In this document: piece after piece, positions 9,668 through 21,419 of the stretch | Layout: the number at the start of each line of letters is the position of its first letter | Position numbering within the stretch: the first letter of the stretch is position 1 | Source of the DNA: Gamsiella multidivaricata | Taxonomy: Eukaryota > Mortierellomycota > Mortierellomycetes > Mortierellales > Mortierellaceae | Assembly: GCF_025024155.1 (NCBI RefSeq) | Contig: NW_026251755.1 | Span: 248,001-312,000, forward strand | Direction: 5' to 3' | DNA length: 64,000 nt | The notes under the pieces: generated by a model | Databases searched by the model: none | Seen by the model: only the letters and a program-made list of their open reading frames with translations | Told to the model about the DNA's origin: nothing | Position numbers and translations under genes: made by a program

Positions 9668-11584
9668 ATGATTCGCCTTTCATTGCTCACCCAGCGACAG
9701 TGCCAGGCACAAGGACGGCGTTACCCGATCTCACCTGCTCGTTCGATCACTGTCTTCACTCCCATTCATTCCCTCCAAAGTGCTCGTGCGTTCTCCACTT
9801 CATGGCGCTCATTCATTCCCGAGAGCAGCAATACCAGCGATGGCGCTTCTTCCTCCACAGAGACTGTTAGAGCATCGAGGTCACTTCGAGTCGCTGTCAT
9901 CGGCAGTGGTCCAGGGGGGTTCTACACTGCACACAGGATCTTGAAGAATGTTTCTCAAGCGTCAATTGATATGTTTGAAGCACTGCCTGTCCCTCACGGT
10001 CTAGTGCGCTTTGGTGTTGCGCCCGATCATCCTGAAGTGAAAGTAAGAAATCCGCACCACTTTGTTATTCCGTTCGATCTCGATGTGCGCAGCTCGCCTT
10101 GTTAACAACAGTCGTTTTATTTATATATTTATTTTAATAGAACGTGATGCATACCTTCGACGAGGTCGCGCAGAACCCCAACTTTACATTCATTGGCAAC
10201 ACCTCGGTCGGGACTTTTATCGCACCTGGATCCAAGAAGGCGGATCTCGAAATTTCCGATCTGCGGCCACATTACGATGCTATCATCCTGGCCTATGGTG
10301 CGCACGAAGACCGCCTGTTGGGCATTCCCAACGAGCAGTCTTTGAAGGGTGTGATGGCTGCGCGATCGTTCGTGGGGTTCTATAACGGATTACCGAGTGA
10401 GCAGGATCTAGAGATTGATCTCAGCCTAGCTGAGACCGCGGTGGTGATCGGACAGGGCAATGTTGCGCTGGATGTGGCGAGGATTCTTTTGACACCGCTG
10501 GATGAGCTGAAGAAGACGGATTTGACAGAGAAGATGATCAGGATTCTGGAGAAGAGTCGAGTCAAGCACGTCCATGTCATTGGCCGTCGTGGGCCATTGG
10601 AGGTAAGGGGAGCAGGAACACATATGCTTGGCGCGATCTAAACGTTGCTGTGTAAATCTGCGGTATGTTGATCAGCTTGTTATATATATATATCGAAATA
10701 GGTTGCTTTCACGGCCAAGGAGCTGAGGGAGATGCTTCATTTGCCCAACACGACCTTCCACATGGACGCCGATCTATTGGCCTCTGAGATGGAGCGTGCG
10801 GGCAAGTCGCTGGACCGCCCCCGGAAGCGTCTGATGGGGCTTCTAGAAAAGGGAATTAAGGAATCAAAGCCCGATCAACCTAAATCGTGGTCCCTCATGT
10901 TCCTGCGCAGTCCTCTTGGATTCCAGGGCGATAGTACGCATGACCAGCTGAAGGCCATTGAGTTAGGCATAAATCATCTGGAAGGCGAGGATCACAGCCG
11001 AAAGGCTGTCGCTACAGGACAGAAGGAAACCTTGGAATGCGGACTGGCCTTTAGGAGTATCGGCTACAAGAGCGTGGGGATCCAGGGTATCCCTTTTGAT
11101 GAGCGCAGGGGTATTGTACCAAACATGGACGGCAAAGTGATGGATGCGGACCGGAATATGGTAAGGGTCTATATCTAAGAGCTCGTGTGGTACTGATCCC
11201 ACGACTTTTTGTTTGCTGCTTGAATCTCTAATCGTACGACTCCTATGATGTGTACCCCGTTAGGTCCCTGGGCTATATGCCGCGGGTTGGCTGAAGCGCG
11301 GCCCTATTGGTGTGATCGCATCGACTATGGCGGATGCCTACCAAACTGGAGATACTATCATCGCGGACTGGAGGAGCGGTCAGCCCATGTTGAACAGTGA
11401 AGAGTCGGCTTCAAAGGAAGGAGGCGAGCCTGTGCTGGAGCTCCTTCGCTCAAAGGGCCATAAGACCGTCTCGTATGAGGACTGGAAGAAGATCGAACAA
11501 AAAGAGTTTGAGCTCGGTGCCAAGGTCGGCAAACCAAGAGAGAAGTTCTTGACTACGGAGGAGATGCTCAAAGCGATGGACTAG
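9668..11584 (+). CDS. ARH1: Mitochondrial NADPH-adrenodoxin (ferredoxin) oxidoreductase
   Basis: Exons 9668-10042, 10141-10602, 10702-11160 and 11264-11584 join in frame to 538 aa. The N terminus is rich in Arg/Ser/Gln with few acids (MIRLSLLTQRQCQAQGRRYP), a typical mitochondrial presequence. The FAD motif VAVIGSGPGGFYTAHRIL is near residue 75, VRFGVAPDHPEVKN follows across the first junction, and the NADP motif VIGQGNVALDVARILL and the C-terminal GWLKRGPIGVIASTMADA are present. The enzyme passes electrons from NADPH to mitochondrial ferredoxin, feeding Fe-S cluster and heme A synthesis. It is convergent with SUA5 (159 bp between stop codons). Strongly supported. Confidence 0.95.
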
Positions 11585-11743
11585 ACGACATTTTTATTTT
11601 ATTTTTGGATACTTATTTAGCAGCCTTGCAGACAAATCAACCATAGAAGCATAGATTCATAGATTCATAATAAAGACCATCCTCATATATAAAATCGGAG
11701 TAGTAGCGACTTTGAATTTTTGATTTTTTTTATATCACAGAAA

Positions 11744-13162
11744 TTACAAGAATACTGTAGGTCCTGAATAGATTGTTCTAGATGCAGCCTTGCGCAGCCG
11801 GTTCATGACTGCAAGGCCTTCTTCTACTTCGCTGATGCCCTCAACAAAGATACAGTCGACGTGTTGTCCATCCAGGAAACGGAGTCCTCTGAAGAGTTCA
11901 CGGGCAACATCATCTGGCCTGGATCCTTGACCCAACGGAAACTCGATTACACTGTCGTCCAAAGAGGTGCTACTCTGAGCTGGTGAACTCTCGCCGTTGC
12001 CGCTTTTACTGATAGTACTTGGTGGAGCCGAAGTGAACGAGGTGCGGAGAATACCGAAACGCTTCTTGCCCTCTTGCTTCAGTCTTTCGATCTCCTTCAT
12101 AATAAGGGCGTACTGTCCCGTGCTAGACCCTGATCCCGACTCTGATCCTGATCCTGCTCCACTCGCTGCTTCCTCGGGCTTGATATACTCCACAAGGACG
12201 ACCTCTGCCTCGGGTGAATAATGCCTATACTTCATTCCTGGCGTTGTAGGTGCCTGTTCCATAGCCGCATCTGTAAAATGTTTCTGATAGACTTGAATCT
12301 GTTCCATGCCCTTGACCTGACGAATTTGCTCAAATGTTACACCGCCGGGTCTCAAGATTGCCGGAGGAACCCTCAATCCATCCACAACCGTCGACTCGAT
12401 TCCAAAGCTGCACTGACCACCGTCAATGACCATGGGTATTTTGCCCTTGAGATCGTCCATCACATGCGAGGCCAAAGTGGGCGAAGGCTTTCCTGAAGAG
12501 TTGGCTGAGGGTGCTGCCAGGGGACGATCGCAGGCTGTGATCAACGCACGAGTGATTGGGTGGGACGGAAACCGGACCGCGACCGTGGCCTGCCCACATG
12601 TGATTTCATTCGGGATCAAGTTCGATCGAGGGAATAGTAGAGTCAAGGGTCCTGGCCAGTAGGTGCGAATCAGATCCGAGTAGACGGCTGGAATCTCGTT
12701 GTCCTTGAGCATGGATCGAAGCATCTTTAGGGATGAGACATGGACGATCAAAGGATTGTCCTGCGGCCGGTTCTTCGCCTTGAAAATGCGCTGTGCGGCG
12801 GCAGAGTCGAGGGCGTTGGAAGCGAGGCCGTAGACGGTCTCAGTGGGCATACCTACGACTTGGCCATCTCTAAGGATTTTTGCAGCCTGTTCGAGGACGT
12901 GGCGTGTGTGGGGCTGAGAGATGTCTGGGGTGGGGTCTTCGAGGTCTGAGGAAGGGTAGGAGATGGTTGCGGAGTCAACGGTCTCGAGGATGGTATTGAA
13001 AGCTGGGCTAGCTGGGACAGCTGCGGTGGCAGTAGCAGCAGCAGCTTGGTCCTGCAGAGAACTGGTGGCGGGTGACGCAGAATATGCCATGGTAGAAGAG
13101 GAGAGAGATCGTGTTAGGCGGTGGATTGGAAGAGACAGCCGAGCGACTGTTCGACTGAGCAT
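11744..13162 (-). CDS. SUA5: Threonylcarbamoyl-AMP synthase (Sua5/YrdC)
   Basis: Intronless, 472 aa. It makes threonylcarbamoyl-AMP from threonine, bicarbonate and ATP for t6A37 of ANN-decoding tRNAs. The YrdC core runs from about residue 85 with GMPTETVYGLA (104-114), KAKNRPQDNPLIVHV, WPGPLTLLFP, VAVRFPSHP and APSANSSGKPSPT. The Sua5-specific C-terminal domain begins around MKYRHYSPEAEVVLVEY, with a Gly/Ser-rich insert. The first 24 residues are basic and acid-free, and a second Met (MAYSAS) sits at residue 25. Dual mitochondrial and cytosolic forms by alternative initiation are therefore likely, as both compartments need t6A. Length is slightly above the yeast enzyme. Confidence 0.95.
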   Translation of the reverse strand: MLSRTVARLSLPIHRLTRSLSSSTMAYSASPATSSLQDQAAAATATAAVPASPAFNTILETVDSATISYPSSDLEDPTPDISQPHTRHVLEQAAKILRDGQVVGMPTETVYGLASNALDSAAAQRIFKAKNRPQDNPLIVHVSSLKMLRSMLKDNEIPAVYSDLIRTYWPGPLTLLFPRSNLIPNEITCGQATVAVRFPSHPITRALITACDRPLAAPSANSSGKPSPTLASHVMDDLKGKIPMVIDGGQCSFGIESTVVDGLRVPPAILRPGGVTFEQIRQVKGMEQIQVYQKHFTDAAMEQAPTTPGMKYRHYSPEAEVVLVEYIKPEEAASGAGSGSESGSGSSTGQYALIMKEIERLKQEGKKRFGILRTSFTSAPPSTISKSGNGESSPAQSSTSLDDSVIEFPLGQGSRPDDVARELFRGLRFLDGQHVDCIFVEGISEVEEGLAVMNRLRKAASRTIYSGPTVFL

Positions 13163-13653
13163 GCACGCTGGTTTTCAGGCGGAAACGTGGACGAAAATAG
13201 CGAAAGAGTGGAAGGGAGAAGAAGGAATGTCGTCTTTGACAATGAAGGAATGGCAAGGAGTGAAGAAGCAAAAAAAAAAAAAAGTGCTGGAGCTCAGCCA
13301 CCAATTGACAACACAAATGACGCGTTTTTGCTGCGCCCTGAAGGATGCCCAGAATTTTATTCCTCGGAACCAAGGCTCCACCCTGACCCTTCCCCCACCT
13401 CCACCTTCAGGAGCGTATATCCCTGCACAAACATTTTGCGTAGCTTCCTCCCATCCTCATTTTACCCACCTTCATCTACAGGAGCGAATTTTCGTATATG
13501 TTTCTGTGCAAACATTTTGGGGACAAAGGTAGCTTGTCGCGTTCGCTCCAATCAGCCCTTTGAATGTCACCCTTACCGTTCACCGCTCTATTCGTCTTAT
13601 CTCACCCTGTTAACCCACCTTTTTTTTTGCCGACAATGGGACCGTTATGTAAT
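13163..13653. other. Intergenic: SUA5 promoter side and 3' region of the 980-aa paralogue
   Basis: About 490 bp. It contains an A-run in the SUA5 upstream region (13270-13284) and no supported coding frame. A short T9 tract precedes the stop of the minus-strand gene at 13654. Confidence 0.4.
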
Positions 13654-16600
13654 TTAATAGATTTTAACTTCGTTCACGTCGAACGCATGCAGCATACCGC
13701 CGTCATTTGCTGGGATCCTATCCACGATCTCCTCGGGCACAACAAATCCACGCTGCTCAATTTCCTTCAGCCATGACCTCGCAACATTCATCGTCAAGGT
13801 GACCCTGGTCCATAGCGGACCAAAGTCCGCTATAAAGCTCGCCAGCTCGCTTTTCTGCTCTGTCGCCTGCCACAACTTGTCCACCATGATCGTAAAGTGC
13901 TTCAGAGTTGTCCCGGACCGCCGCAGAATCAGCCGCAAATCGTACAGCATGTCGACGGTAAGGGAGGAGCCCGTGATTTCGACGTGCTTCAGTTTCATGG
14001 CTCCCCCCGAGAACGCCAAGTCGAAGAGTCGCCTTAGATTGTCACCGTCCAGTCTAAGTTTTGTCAGTCGGTTGCCGTAAACCCTCATCACTAGGTCCAA
14101 GGCATCGGGAGGTACGTTCAAGGACATCAGCTCCAGCTCCACAGAGTTCTCGTCGTGCAGGTCTTGTATCGAAAGCCTGTTGCCCTTCGAATACAGCTTG
14201 AGTGTCCGTAGCTTGTGAGAATCGTGATCGACGAGTGCCTCCTTGACGGTGATGTGTGTCCGCAAAAAGGCCTCGACTTCGCAATTGAGCACCAATTTAG
14301 TCAACTCTGGGTTTCTAGATATGATTCCTCTGATGAGCTGAGGATTCATCTTAGCTTTCAGTTGAAGATGGCTCGCACGAAGGTGAAGCGCCTGGAGGAC
14401 TCGCGTTTCCTGCAGAAGGGAACTATTCATGTTCGAAATGACGAGGTCCATGGCCGCGGGTAGACCGCCGTCAAAGTGCGCTAGAAGGGCATCCGAAATA
14501 CCAGACTCCAGTGTGAGATGTTCCAGAGTGCAAGAATCGTAGTTGATGCCCTTGATGGCAGCATACGGAGCGTCTAGCTCAGTGCAACCAATACGTAAGT
14601 CTTTCAAGTGAGGACACGCTTCGATAAATGCCAACACCCTGGCACTTTCTTTTTTCCATTCCACCCGATCTGTCGTCTTGAAGGTCCGGAGGTTGCATTT
14701 CTTGATGGATATACTGGCACGAGAGAAGAATCCTGTAAAGTCGCTCAGAATAAATTCCTGGAGCTTTGAGTTCGCGATCATCTGCCAGAGTGGGTCCGCC
14801 CTCTTGTTTCGACGCAGAATATCAGTCGACGCACCGCTCGTTGAAGTGCATGCCAGTTCCAATCTTATGATGGTAGATTTTTGGATGGCGTTCTGAAGGG
14901 CTTTTAGGTCGTTTGTAGACACATCCCACTTGAAGCGGATCTTGAGCTCCTGAATAAACCTGGCGTGCTCCATAAATTTGTAGAACTGAGACGCCGCCGT
15001 GTTGGTGGACAGCTCGACTACAACGCGAGAAAGAGATTCTCGGAAAGTACCCTGGTGGATGGCGACACTCTCTTTCAGCTCCTGGATGGCAGTGATGCCG
15101 ATTACCTCCCTGTAGTGATCCAAGCAGACCCATCTGAAGTGCCCATCGCTCGTCACGATCCTGTATAGATTTCCTAGTGCCTTGTGAGGATCCTTGTGAG
15201 GGTCCTTGTGTTTGAGATACGACTCCAGTTTCCCCAAATCCACGCCTTCTAATGTACCCAACCTGTCACATTTGCTGCGTAGTGCTATTCGTCTTGTAGG
15301 TGCTGATTGTTGTGAAGTGGATGGTAGGTACATTAGGTACTCGATGGCACTGTTGATGCTGGGCTCTAGCATGCGCAGTGGGGTGTCGTTGACCATGCTG
15401 TTCTTGTTGGATTGCCTTGCGATGTTTGCGGGTACCAAGGCTTGGACGGTGAATCCATTAGCCGAGGTGCCGTACTTGAGCATTTGCAGAAGACTCAAGA
15501 TATGGGAGCCGTATTGCTGAAAGAATTGTAGAGGACTCTCAATATCGTATCCGCCATGCTTTGCCGTATGGATATGATGCGGGATATTGCTGCCTTGGCT
15601 CGATTGGGTGTGGCCCCCGCACTCACATAAGAAATAGAGTCGGAAATCTTCCTGAGATAGATCGTCGGCCTTCCACTCGAGACCCTCCTTGGGCAGGACG
15701 ATGAACAATCGAGGTGTGGTGCGCGTGTCATAGTCGTTGAAAAGAATTGTATGCACTTTGTTCTGAATTACTGCCAGCCTCTCCATGACTTCCTGCTGTA
15801 TTCCAAACATGGACTGCTGTAGCTCCCGCATCTGCCGCTGCAGTTCTTGATGATTGGACATCTCTGCTTCCAGTTTGGAAAATTGTTCGTCAAAGTAATT
15901 TCGGGAAATGTCGGCCTGTCGAGTTTCACCGTCGCAAGTGGACCAAACAAAGGATTCGTAAAGGATGAGGGCCGTCCGCAGCTGAATTTTGCCTTCGGCG
16001 GACAGATACTCCACTGGCATCAGAGAAAAACGGTGCTCTGCTTTCCGTTGAACAGCGGAAATCTGTCCAGTGGTTTCCAATTGTGTAGGGGAGCTATATC
16101 CTTCGTAATGATCACCTAGTCGCTGGACAGAGGGAATTTGTCCCATGACCTCTGGCTGGGAGAAGGCGTACGGGTCACCATAAGAACTATTGGAATATAT
16201 AGAGACGGATCGCTGGTCGTCGTTGAACGAAGAGATGGCGCGTGAATGTGATAGCGATGAGCTTGAGGCGAAAGAGAGAGTGGAGAAACGGTTTTCAATG
16301 ACCTGGATGACAGTGTTCTCTTGATATTCGATACGGAGGGGCTGTAGCCTGGCATGAATTATCGGACAACGGTTAACAGCGGCTAGAAAACGTGTGTGCA
16401 TTTTTGAGGGTAAAATATATGTACCGATTCGTCTTATCCACCTACCTGTTGCCGTTGTCGTCAATCATGAAGCTGACTATACGTCTCCCGCAGTGGAGAC
16501 AAGAGGCGTTCGGAATGACATCCTTGATGTCGCTCCACATGACGAAAGACCTTCCCCTCGTCGCGGCGTTTCCAGCAACTGCGCGTATTTCGAATGTCTT

Positions 16601-16693
16601 GGAGTTGACCTGGAACGTCTGGTAGTCATAGCGCTGGAAAGTTGGTTTTTTGAGGGGATTAGGGAGTGCAGCAAGCTGGCGTGAAGTCGGCAT
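13654..16693 (-). CDS. Large multidomain protein, paralogue 1 (N-domain, coiled coil, FRLYFLCECG domain, LRR-like tail)
   Basis: Exons 16446-16693 and 13654-16348 join as AG|G to a 980-aa protein. The frame reads through the junction from DDNGNR to LQPLRIEYQENTV. Layout: an N-terminal domain at about 15-110 containing RSFVMWSDIKDVIPNA; a Ser-rich insert with two QI(P/S)(S/A)VQR repeats; a coiled coil at about 235-285 (MRELQQSMFGIQQEVMERL); then RLFIVLPK, FRLYFLCECGGHT, NIPHHIHTAKHGGYDI and LLQMLKYG at about 295-375; and a long C-terminal half with irregular leucine-rich repeats (LKDLRIGCTELD, LEHLTLESGIS, LTKLRLDGDNL). It shares domain order and many identities with the gene at 24522-27403. 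I recognise this as a type recurrent in Mortierellaceae but know no function. An NLR-like or effector-like recognition role is speculation. Confidence 0.8.
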
Positions 16694-19359
16694 GCCGGTG
16701 CGAGGGGGTGCAGTAAGAGAATATGCGGAGAGAGGGGGATGGTAAAGGATGCAGACGTGGAGGCGCCGGAGGAGGAGGAAGTTGATAAAAAGATACGACG
16801 GACAAAGGTAAGGGAAAAGAGATGGAAACAGTGGATTCCCCATCTCGTTTTCTAATAGACTGGAGGTGCTCTTTTTGTTTTTGTTTTGAATGAGTGTTTG
16901 TGTAACCACGTAGCCAGAGCAGACTCTGTAAAAACCTTCGCCCTCTGCACCCACCAACTCACTAAATCACAAAAGGACATTCTTCATCACACCCTGGTTC
17001 CTCATGAACCATTTTCAGGCACAAGAGTAGACGACAAGAGCCCATGGACACTGATTGGCGCGTCAGATTAAGCACTATGTCATTTCCCTGCACCGTGCGT
17101 GCCTGATGTTCTGTGTAATGGAGGACATCATGATCTCTGCAGTAATTACTGACAAGCTGTCTTCACAACATATCGATAGCCATGGACGCAAGCAACCATG
17201 TGTGCAGACTATGAATGCAAGCAAGCTCCATGCAGTCATAGGTACTGCCATAGTTTGCAGAGACAAGACCTTTGTTCTGAACTGGAGTCTAGTGTTCCTT
17301 CCTCCGTCGGGACCAGTAAAACTATGGCCATATTTTGTTGTTCATTCTTGATACTCATAATGCATTGTGAAGCTGACTGGAAGTTCTGCACCAAATTCTG
17401 TACGGGAGCATGGTGGAGCTATCCTGAGGAGCTCTGACATTCTTATTTGTACCTCTGTAAGGGTTGAGGGATCAGGAATCTGCAGGTTCGAGTGAGGGCG
17501 AGTCATTAGGGATGATTGATAGCCGATGTTGCCTAATAGCAAGATGAATAAATGCGGCGTTAAACTGAGCAACACTCTGAGCATCGCAACAGGTGGTCCG
17601 ACCTATTAGTTTATTGCAGTCGCAAAAACAGGGAACAAAACAGTGAAGCGTTTAAAATTTTTGGAGGAAGGGATACCCTGCTGTTGCGATACGGGCAGTT
17701 TTCCAAAGAAAGAAACAGCCAGAGAAAAATCTTAATGGCATGGCACTTATCTTGGGAGGGCGTTGTCTGCAGGCTTATTCTGATTATGATGTCAAGAATG
17801 CTTCGCCCAATTTCTACAGAGTAGCTAGACCTAGGATTGTCAAGTCTTCTGCTCGATACACATGGTTTCCAACCAGGATTCCCACTTACAAGGCACCCAA
17901 TCTCACTGGAGCTCACAGCTATAACAAGCGACCTGAGCGTCCGCTGATACTGGCACCAAGCGAGACAAAAAATGCACTACGCGCAACGAGTACTGCATCC
18001 TAGCTCACCCTTTCACCGTACTCTACCAGGCTTCCGAAGCAGTCCAAGGGATTGTTGAAGACCCGTAGCGACCGTCCCACTCTGCAATTATCTGCGTTGA
18101 TTCATGCCGGAGAAAAAGTGCGCAAAGAAGCAATCAAGTTCGCCAATACAGGTGCCCTCAATCGTAAGGAGAGCCCTAGAAGCGGTCGGCCCAAGCAAGA
18201 AAGGATCCAGGAACGAGATAAAAAAATCATAGAGCCTGTCATGTCCTCCAATAATAACGGAATCCCAACTCGGCCGAAAACCATTGTTGGTCATTTTTGC
18301 GGCATTTGTGGTATATTATGACAAGGACGCGCACAGGCTGGCAGGCAAAGTTGTCAAGGACGACGTGTACAGTTGGCCGGGGATGGGGAAGGCGTATCTT
18401 CGAAAGGGCATATTCAATCGGTGCAGGATAAGGAACTGTGGAACGTGCTCAATAAAATCCGTAGGGCGACATACCATGACCGCCACGGCAACTTCAATGC
18501 CTATCTGTTTGAGAGCTTGTTCGAGAGCTTGTTCGAGCGATGAGGATCAGTCCCTGAAACATTTATTTAGAAATTTCAACTCACGAGGGCAGGAGGAATC
18601 TCCTCGCTTACATCAAAACCTTCGACAATCAAACGTACTCAATTTACGGTACCACGGCAAGGAACGGCAGCCGTCAAATATTCAAGACGCCGCCATATCA
18701 CTGCGAACTTGGACCAATCGAGAAAATATGAGTCGTTGTAAAAAACATGGCTGCCTTCAACACAGAATAATAAAGCCATTGACCCTCAAGGATGTTGGAT
18801 CACTATTTTCGCAGCATTCTAGGGTCTATTTTATTGACCATGTGGAAAAAGAGTTTAACCATTGGTATAGCGTACCGGGCTGCAAGCCTGGCGCGCGAAC
18901 TATATTGCAGAGGCAAAGGATGAAGGCGAAGGGTCGGACGAGCTGGAGAACTCTGGTTTAACGGTTGACGACTGGATGGGAGCACTCAAGAAGATGACTC
19001 CTATGACAATGGGGATGTATATATTTCGGAGTAGACAAGCCATGAGAAACATGTCGATGGATACAACGCGTCTGAAGCTCCTGGGTTGATGATTATGGAT
19101 ATCATGAAGAGCGAGCAGAAAGATACTTTAGGCATGGATTCATTTAGCCGTTTCCAGCCAATCGCGGATCACAATTCTAAACCCAGCCAGGAAAGCATTC
19201 GGTTCCAAAAATATTTAGGGGCACGATTGGCATGGGCCCTATATTAAGACACGAATCCCTGGATGATGGATCTACACATGGCGCGTACTTTGTTCCTAAT
19301 GCATGTGTAGTTCATCTGCGGTGCGTTGATCTCGTGTGGGCTCACAAGCTGAAGCCCAG

Positions 19360-19403
19360 ATTCAATGTGGATTCAATGTGGATTCAATGTGGATTCAATG
19401 TGG
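19360..19403 (+). repeat. 11-bp tandem repeat, four copies
   Basis: ATTCAATGTGG is repeated four times without mismatch. It lies about 300 bp upstream of the CotH start codon, in the putative promoter region. Confidence 0.9.
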
Positions 19404-19619
19404 AAAATGCCTGGTAAAGGTGTTCATAAAAGGCGGAGCACAGAGCACAGTGTGCTCTTTTTGTTTGTATCCAAGTGTTCTCTTTTGCCAAGTGCTCTCC
19501 TGTTGTAGGCTCTTCTGGAGAGGGCTCCGTACTCTCGGAATAGAATCGCCATTCCTTGGTAGGGCTGGACTCCCTGTTTTCTCCGCCCTTTCGGATCGTT
19601 CAGAGCCGCATGGAGACAA

Positions 19620-19625
19620 TATAAA
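19620..19625 (+). promoter_or_regulatory. TATA box of the CotH gene
   Basis: TATAAA lies 77 bp upstream of the ATG at 19702, followed by an ACCACACG-rich leader. Spacing and uniqueness suggest a core promoter. Inference from sequence only. Confidence 0.5.
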
Positions 19626-19701
19626 GCTGCACCATCCGCAACTCTTCTCACCATCACACTACCACACGACCACACGACCACACTAGTACCAACCTTTCTT
19701 A

Positions 19702-21419
19702 ATGCGCTCCTACCTTATCTCTGGCCTTCTGGTCCTAGCATCCAGCGCCCTAGCAGATGGTAAGTATGAAGAGCTCGTTCATTTTTTATGCGAACCCAAA
19801 CACATACGACCCATTGCCAATACTCATCCAAATTTCGTTCAGTTACCTACAATGTTGTGGGATTCCCTGACACTGACGGTGGTTCGTTTGGTGTCGTGAT
19901 CAATGGCAAAACCACACCGCTCACTACCACGCCTTCGACCTTTCCATTGTGGTCCGCGACCGTCGTGGGCGCCTCCGCATCATCCGGCTACCGGTATGTC
20001 AAGCTTTCAGAGCAAGGCACCGTATTGCAACGAGAGTCTTTTCTGCGAGTTTTCCAAAACAAAAAGGCCAAGAGTACGGCCAACGAGTTCTTCCTGCGCC
20101 AAGTGACCCAAACAAGCCTGCCAGCGATTCCTCAAGTCTTTGAGGATGTCCGACCCAAGGCTTCGAAGGCCTTTGACGATACCCAGATTGCGACAATTCA
20201 TTTGACAGCCGACCCAGCTATTTTTGCAGACATGGTGGCCCATCCTCAGGAGGACAGAAAGGCCATCCGTACGGGCTTCCGCTTCATCAGTACCGACACA
20301 GTGTACAGCGTCGAGGAGGTCAAGGTGAAGGTCTCCGGCCACGGCTCAAAAGGTTTCAAGAAGCTGTCGCTCAGGATCAAGTTCGACGATGACAAGGGAG
20401 AGACGTTCTTTGACCGCCCGATCATCAAGCTGCGGTCTGAGGTCTATGATCCTACCATGATCCGCGAGAAGATTTACATCGATGTCTTGAATTCAGTCGG
20501 CGTCAAAACTACACAAGGAGCATGGGTCCGCGTTTACGTGAATGGAAAGCCCTACGGATTCCACCTGATGGTGGAGGACATTGAAGCGCCATTCTTGCGA
20601 GGAACCGTGCACCAAGGCAGCAGCAATCCATTGGAGCTGGGTTCGCTCTATCAGATGGGCTCGCATGTCCTCGGCCAGGAGGCGACTTTGCAGTATGCCG
20701 GACCCATGACCGCGGATTACAATGAAGAAATCTACACGAACAAGATTTTGGGAGCCAACACGAAAGCTGAACCTATGGCCCAGTTGATCACGTTCTTTAA
20801 GGATCTCCAAGAGTATGACCCCACGATGTCGGGCGGCATCAAGTTCTGGAACTCGCGCTTGAATCTGGATGGTTTCCTGCGCGCCATGGCGATGGAGTAT
20901 CTCGCCGGTTCCTGGGACGCTTACTGGTGGAAGGGCAACAACTACTTCATGTACTTTAACCCAACTGAGGCCAGGTGGCTGTTCCTCCCCACGGATTTCG
21001 ATTCTACCTTCAGCGACGGCAATCTTAACGATGTGCTGACCACGTACAAGAAGTTCGCTGCCCGCAGGTTGGCAAGGAGTGGCAAGGACCACCCATTGAT
21101 TACCAAGCTCATCTACAAGAACAAAGATATCAATGCGCGCTTCGAGCAGATCCTTCTCAGTATCGTCAACGGTGTCTTCAACTCCAATGTACTCGAGCCC
21201 AGAATCAACGCGTACGAGAAAATGATTGCGGATGAAGTCAAGTGGGACTATTCGCTGGATCGATCCAAAAACCCTGGCAAGACTTTCAACTTCACTATTA
21301 CTGATTTCCACAAGAGCATCACCGGCCCCGTGACCGGCGTCAATAATGGAATCAAGCCATGGATCAAGAGCAGGGCCAAGGACGTTCCAAAGCAGGTTCA
21401 GAAGAGCGCTGCGCTCTAA
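19702..21419 (+). CDS. Secreted CotH-kinase-family protein
   Basis: Exons 19702-19759 and 19843-21419 join as G|TT into 544 aa. Exon 1 encodes almost exactly a signal peptide (MRSYLISGLLVLASSALAD). The rest is a CotH domain: VVGFPDTDGG, a DPTMIREKIYIDVL helix, FHLMVEDIEAPFL near residue 273 and the metal-binding-type LFLPTDFDSTFSDGN near 415. CotH is an atypical protein-kinase-like fold first known from bacterial spore coats. In Mucoromycota related surface proteins are expanded and some bind host receptors. No GPI-anchor signal is visible at the C terminus (PKQVQKSAAL), so the product is probably secreted. Whether it is catalytically active, and its partners, are unknown. A 311-aa antisense frame inside is a composition shadow. 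Confidence 0.88.

Larger units (their letters stand above)
16694..19701. other. Gene-poor stretch with decayed coding remnants
   Basis: About 3 kb between the paralogue and the CotH gene. No intact gene was found. Between 18050 and 19180 short frames on the plus strand keep protein-like composition across several stops and frame changes (for example a segment near 18420-18540 and an acidic one near 18910-18990), suggesting an unidentified pseudogene. An 11-bp tandem repeat lies at 19360-19403. Confidence 0.4.
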
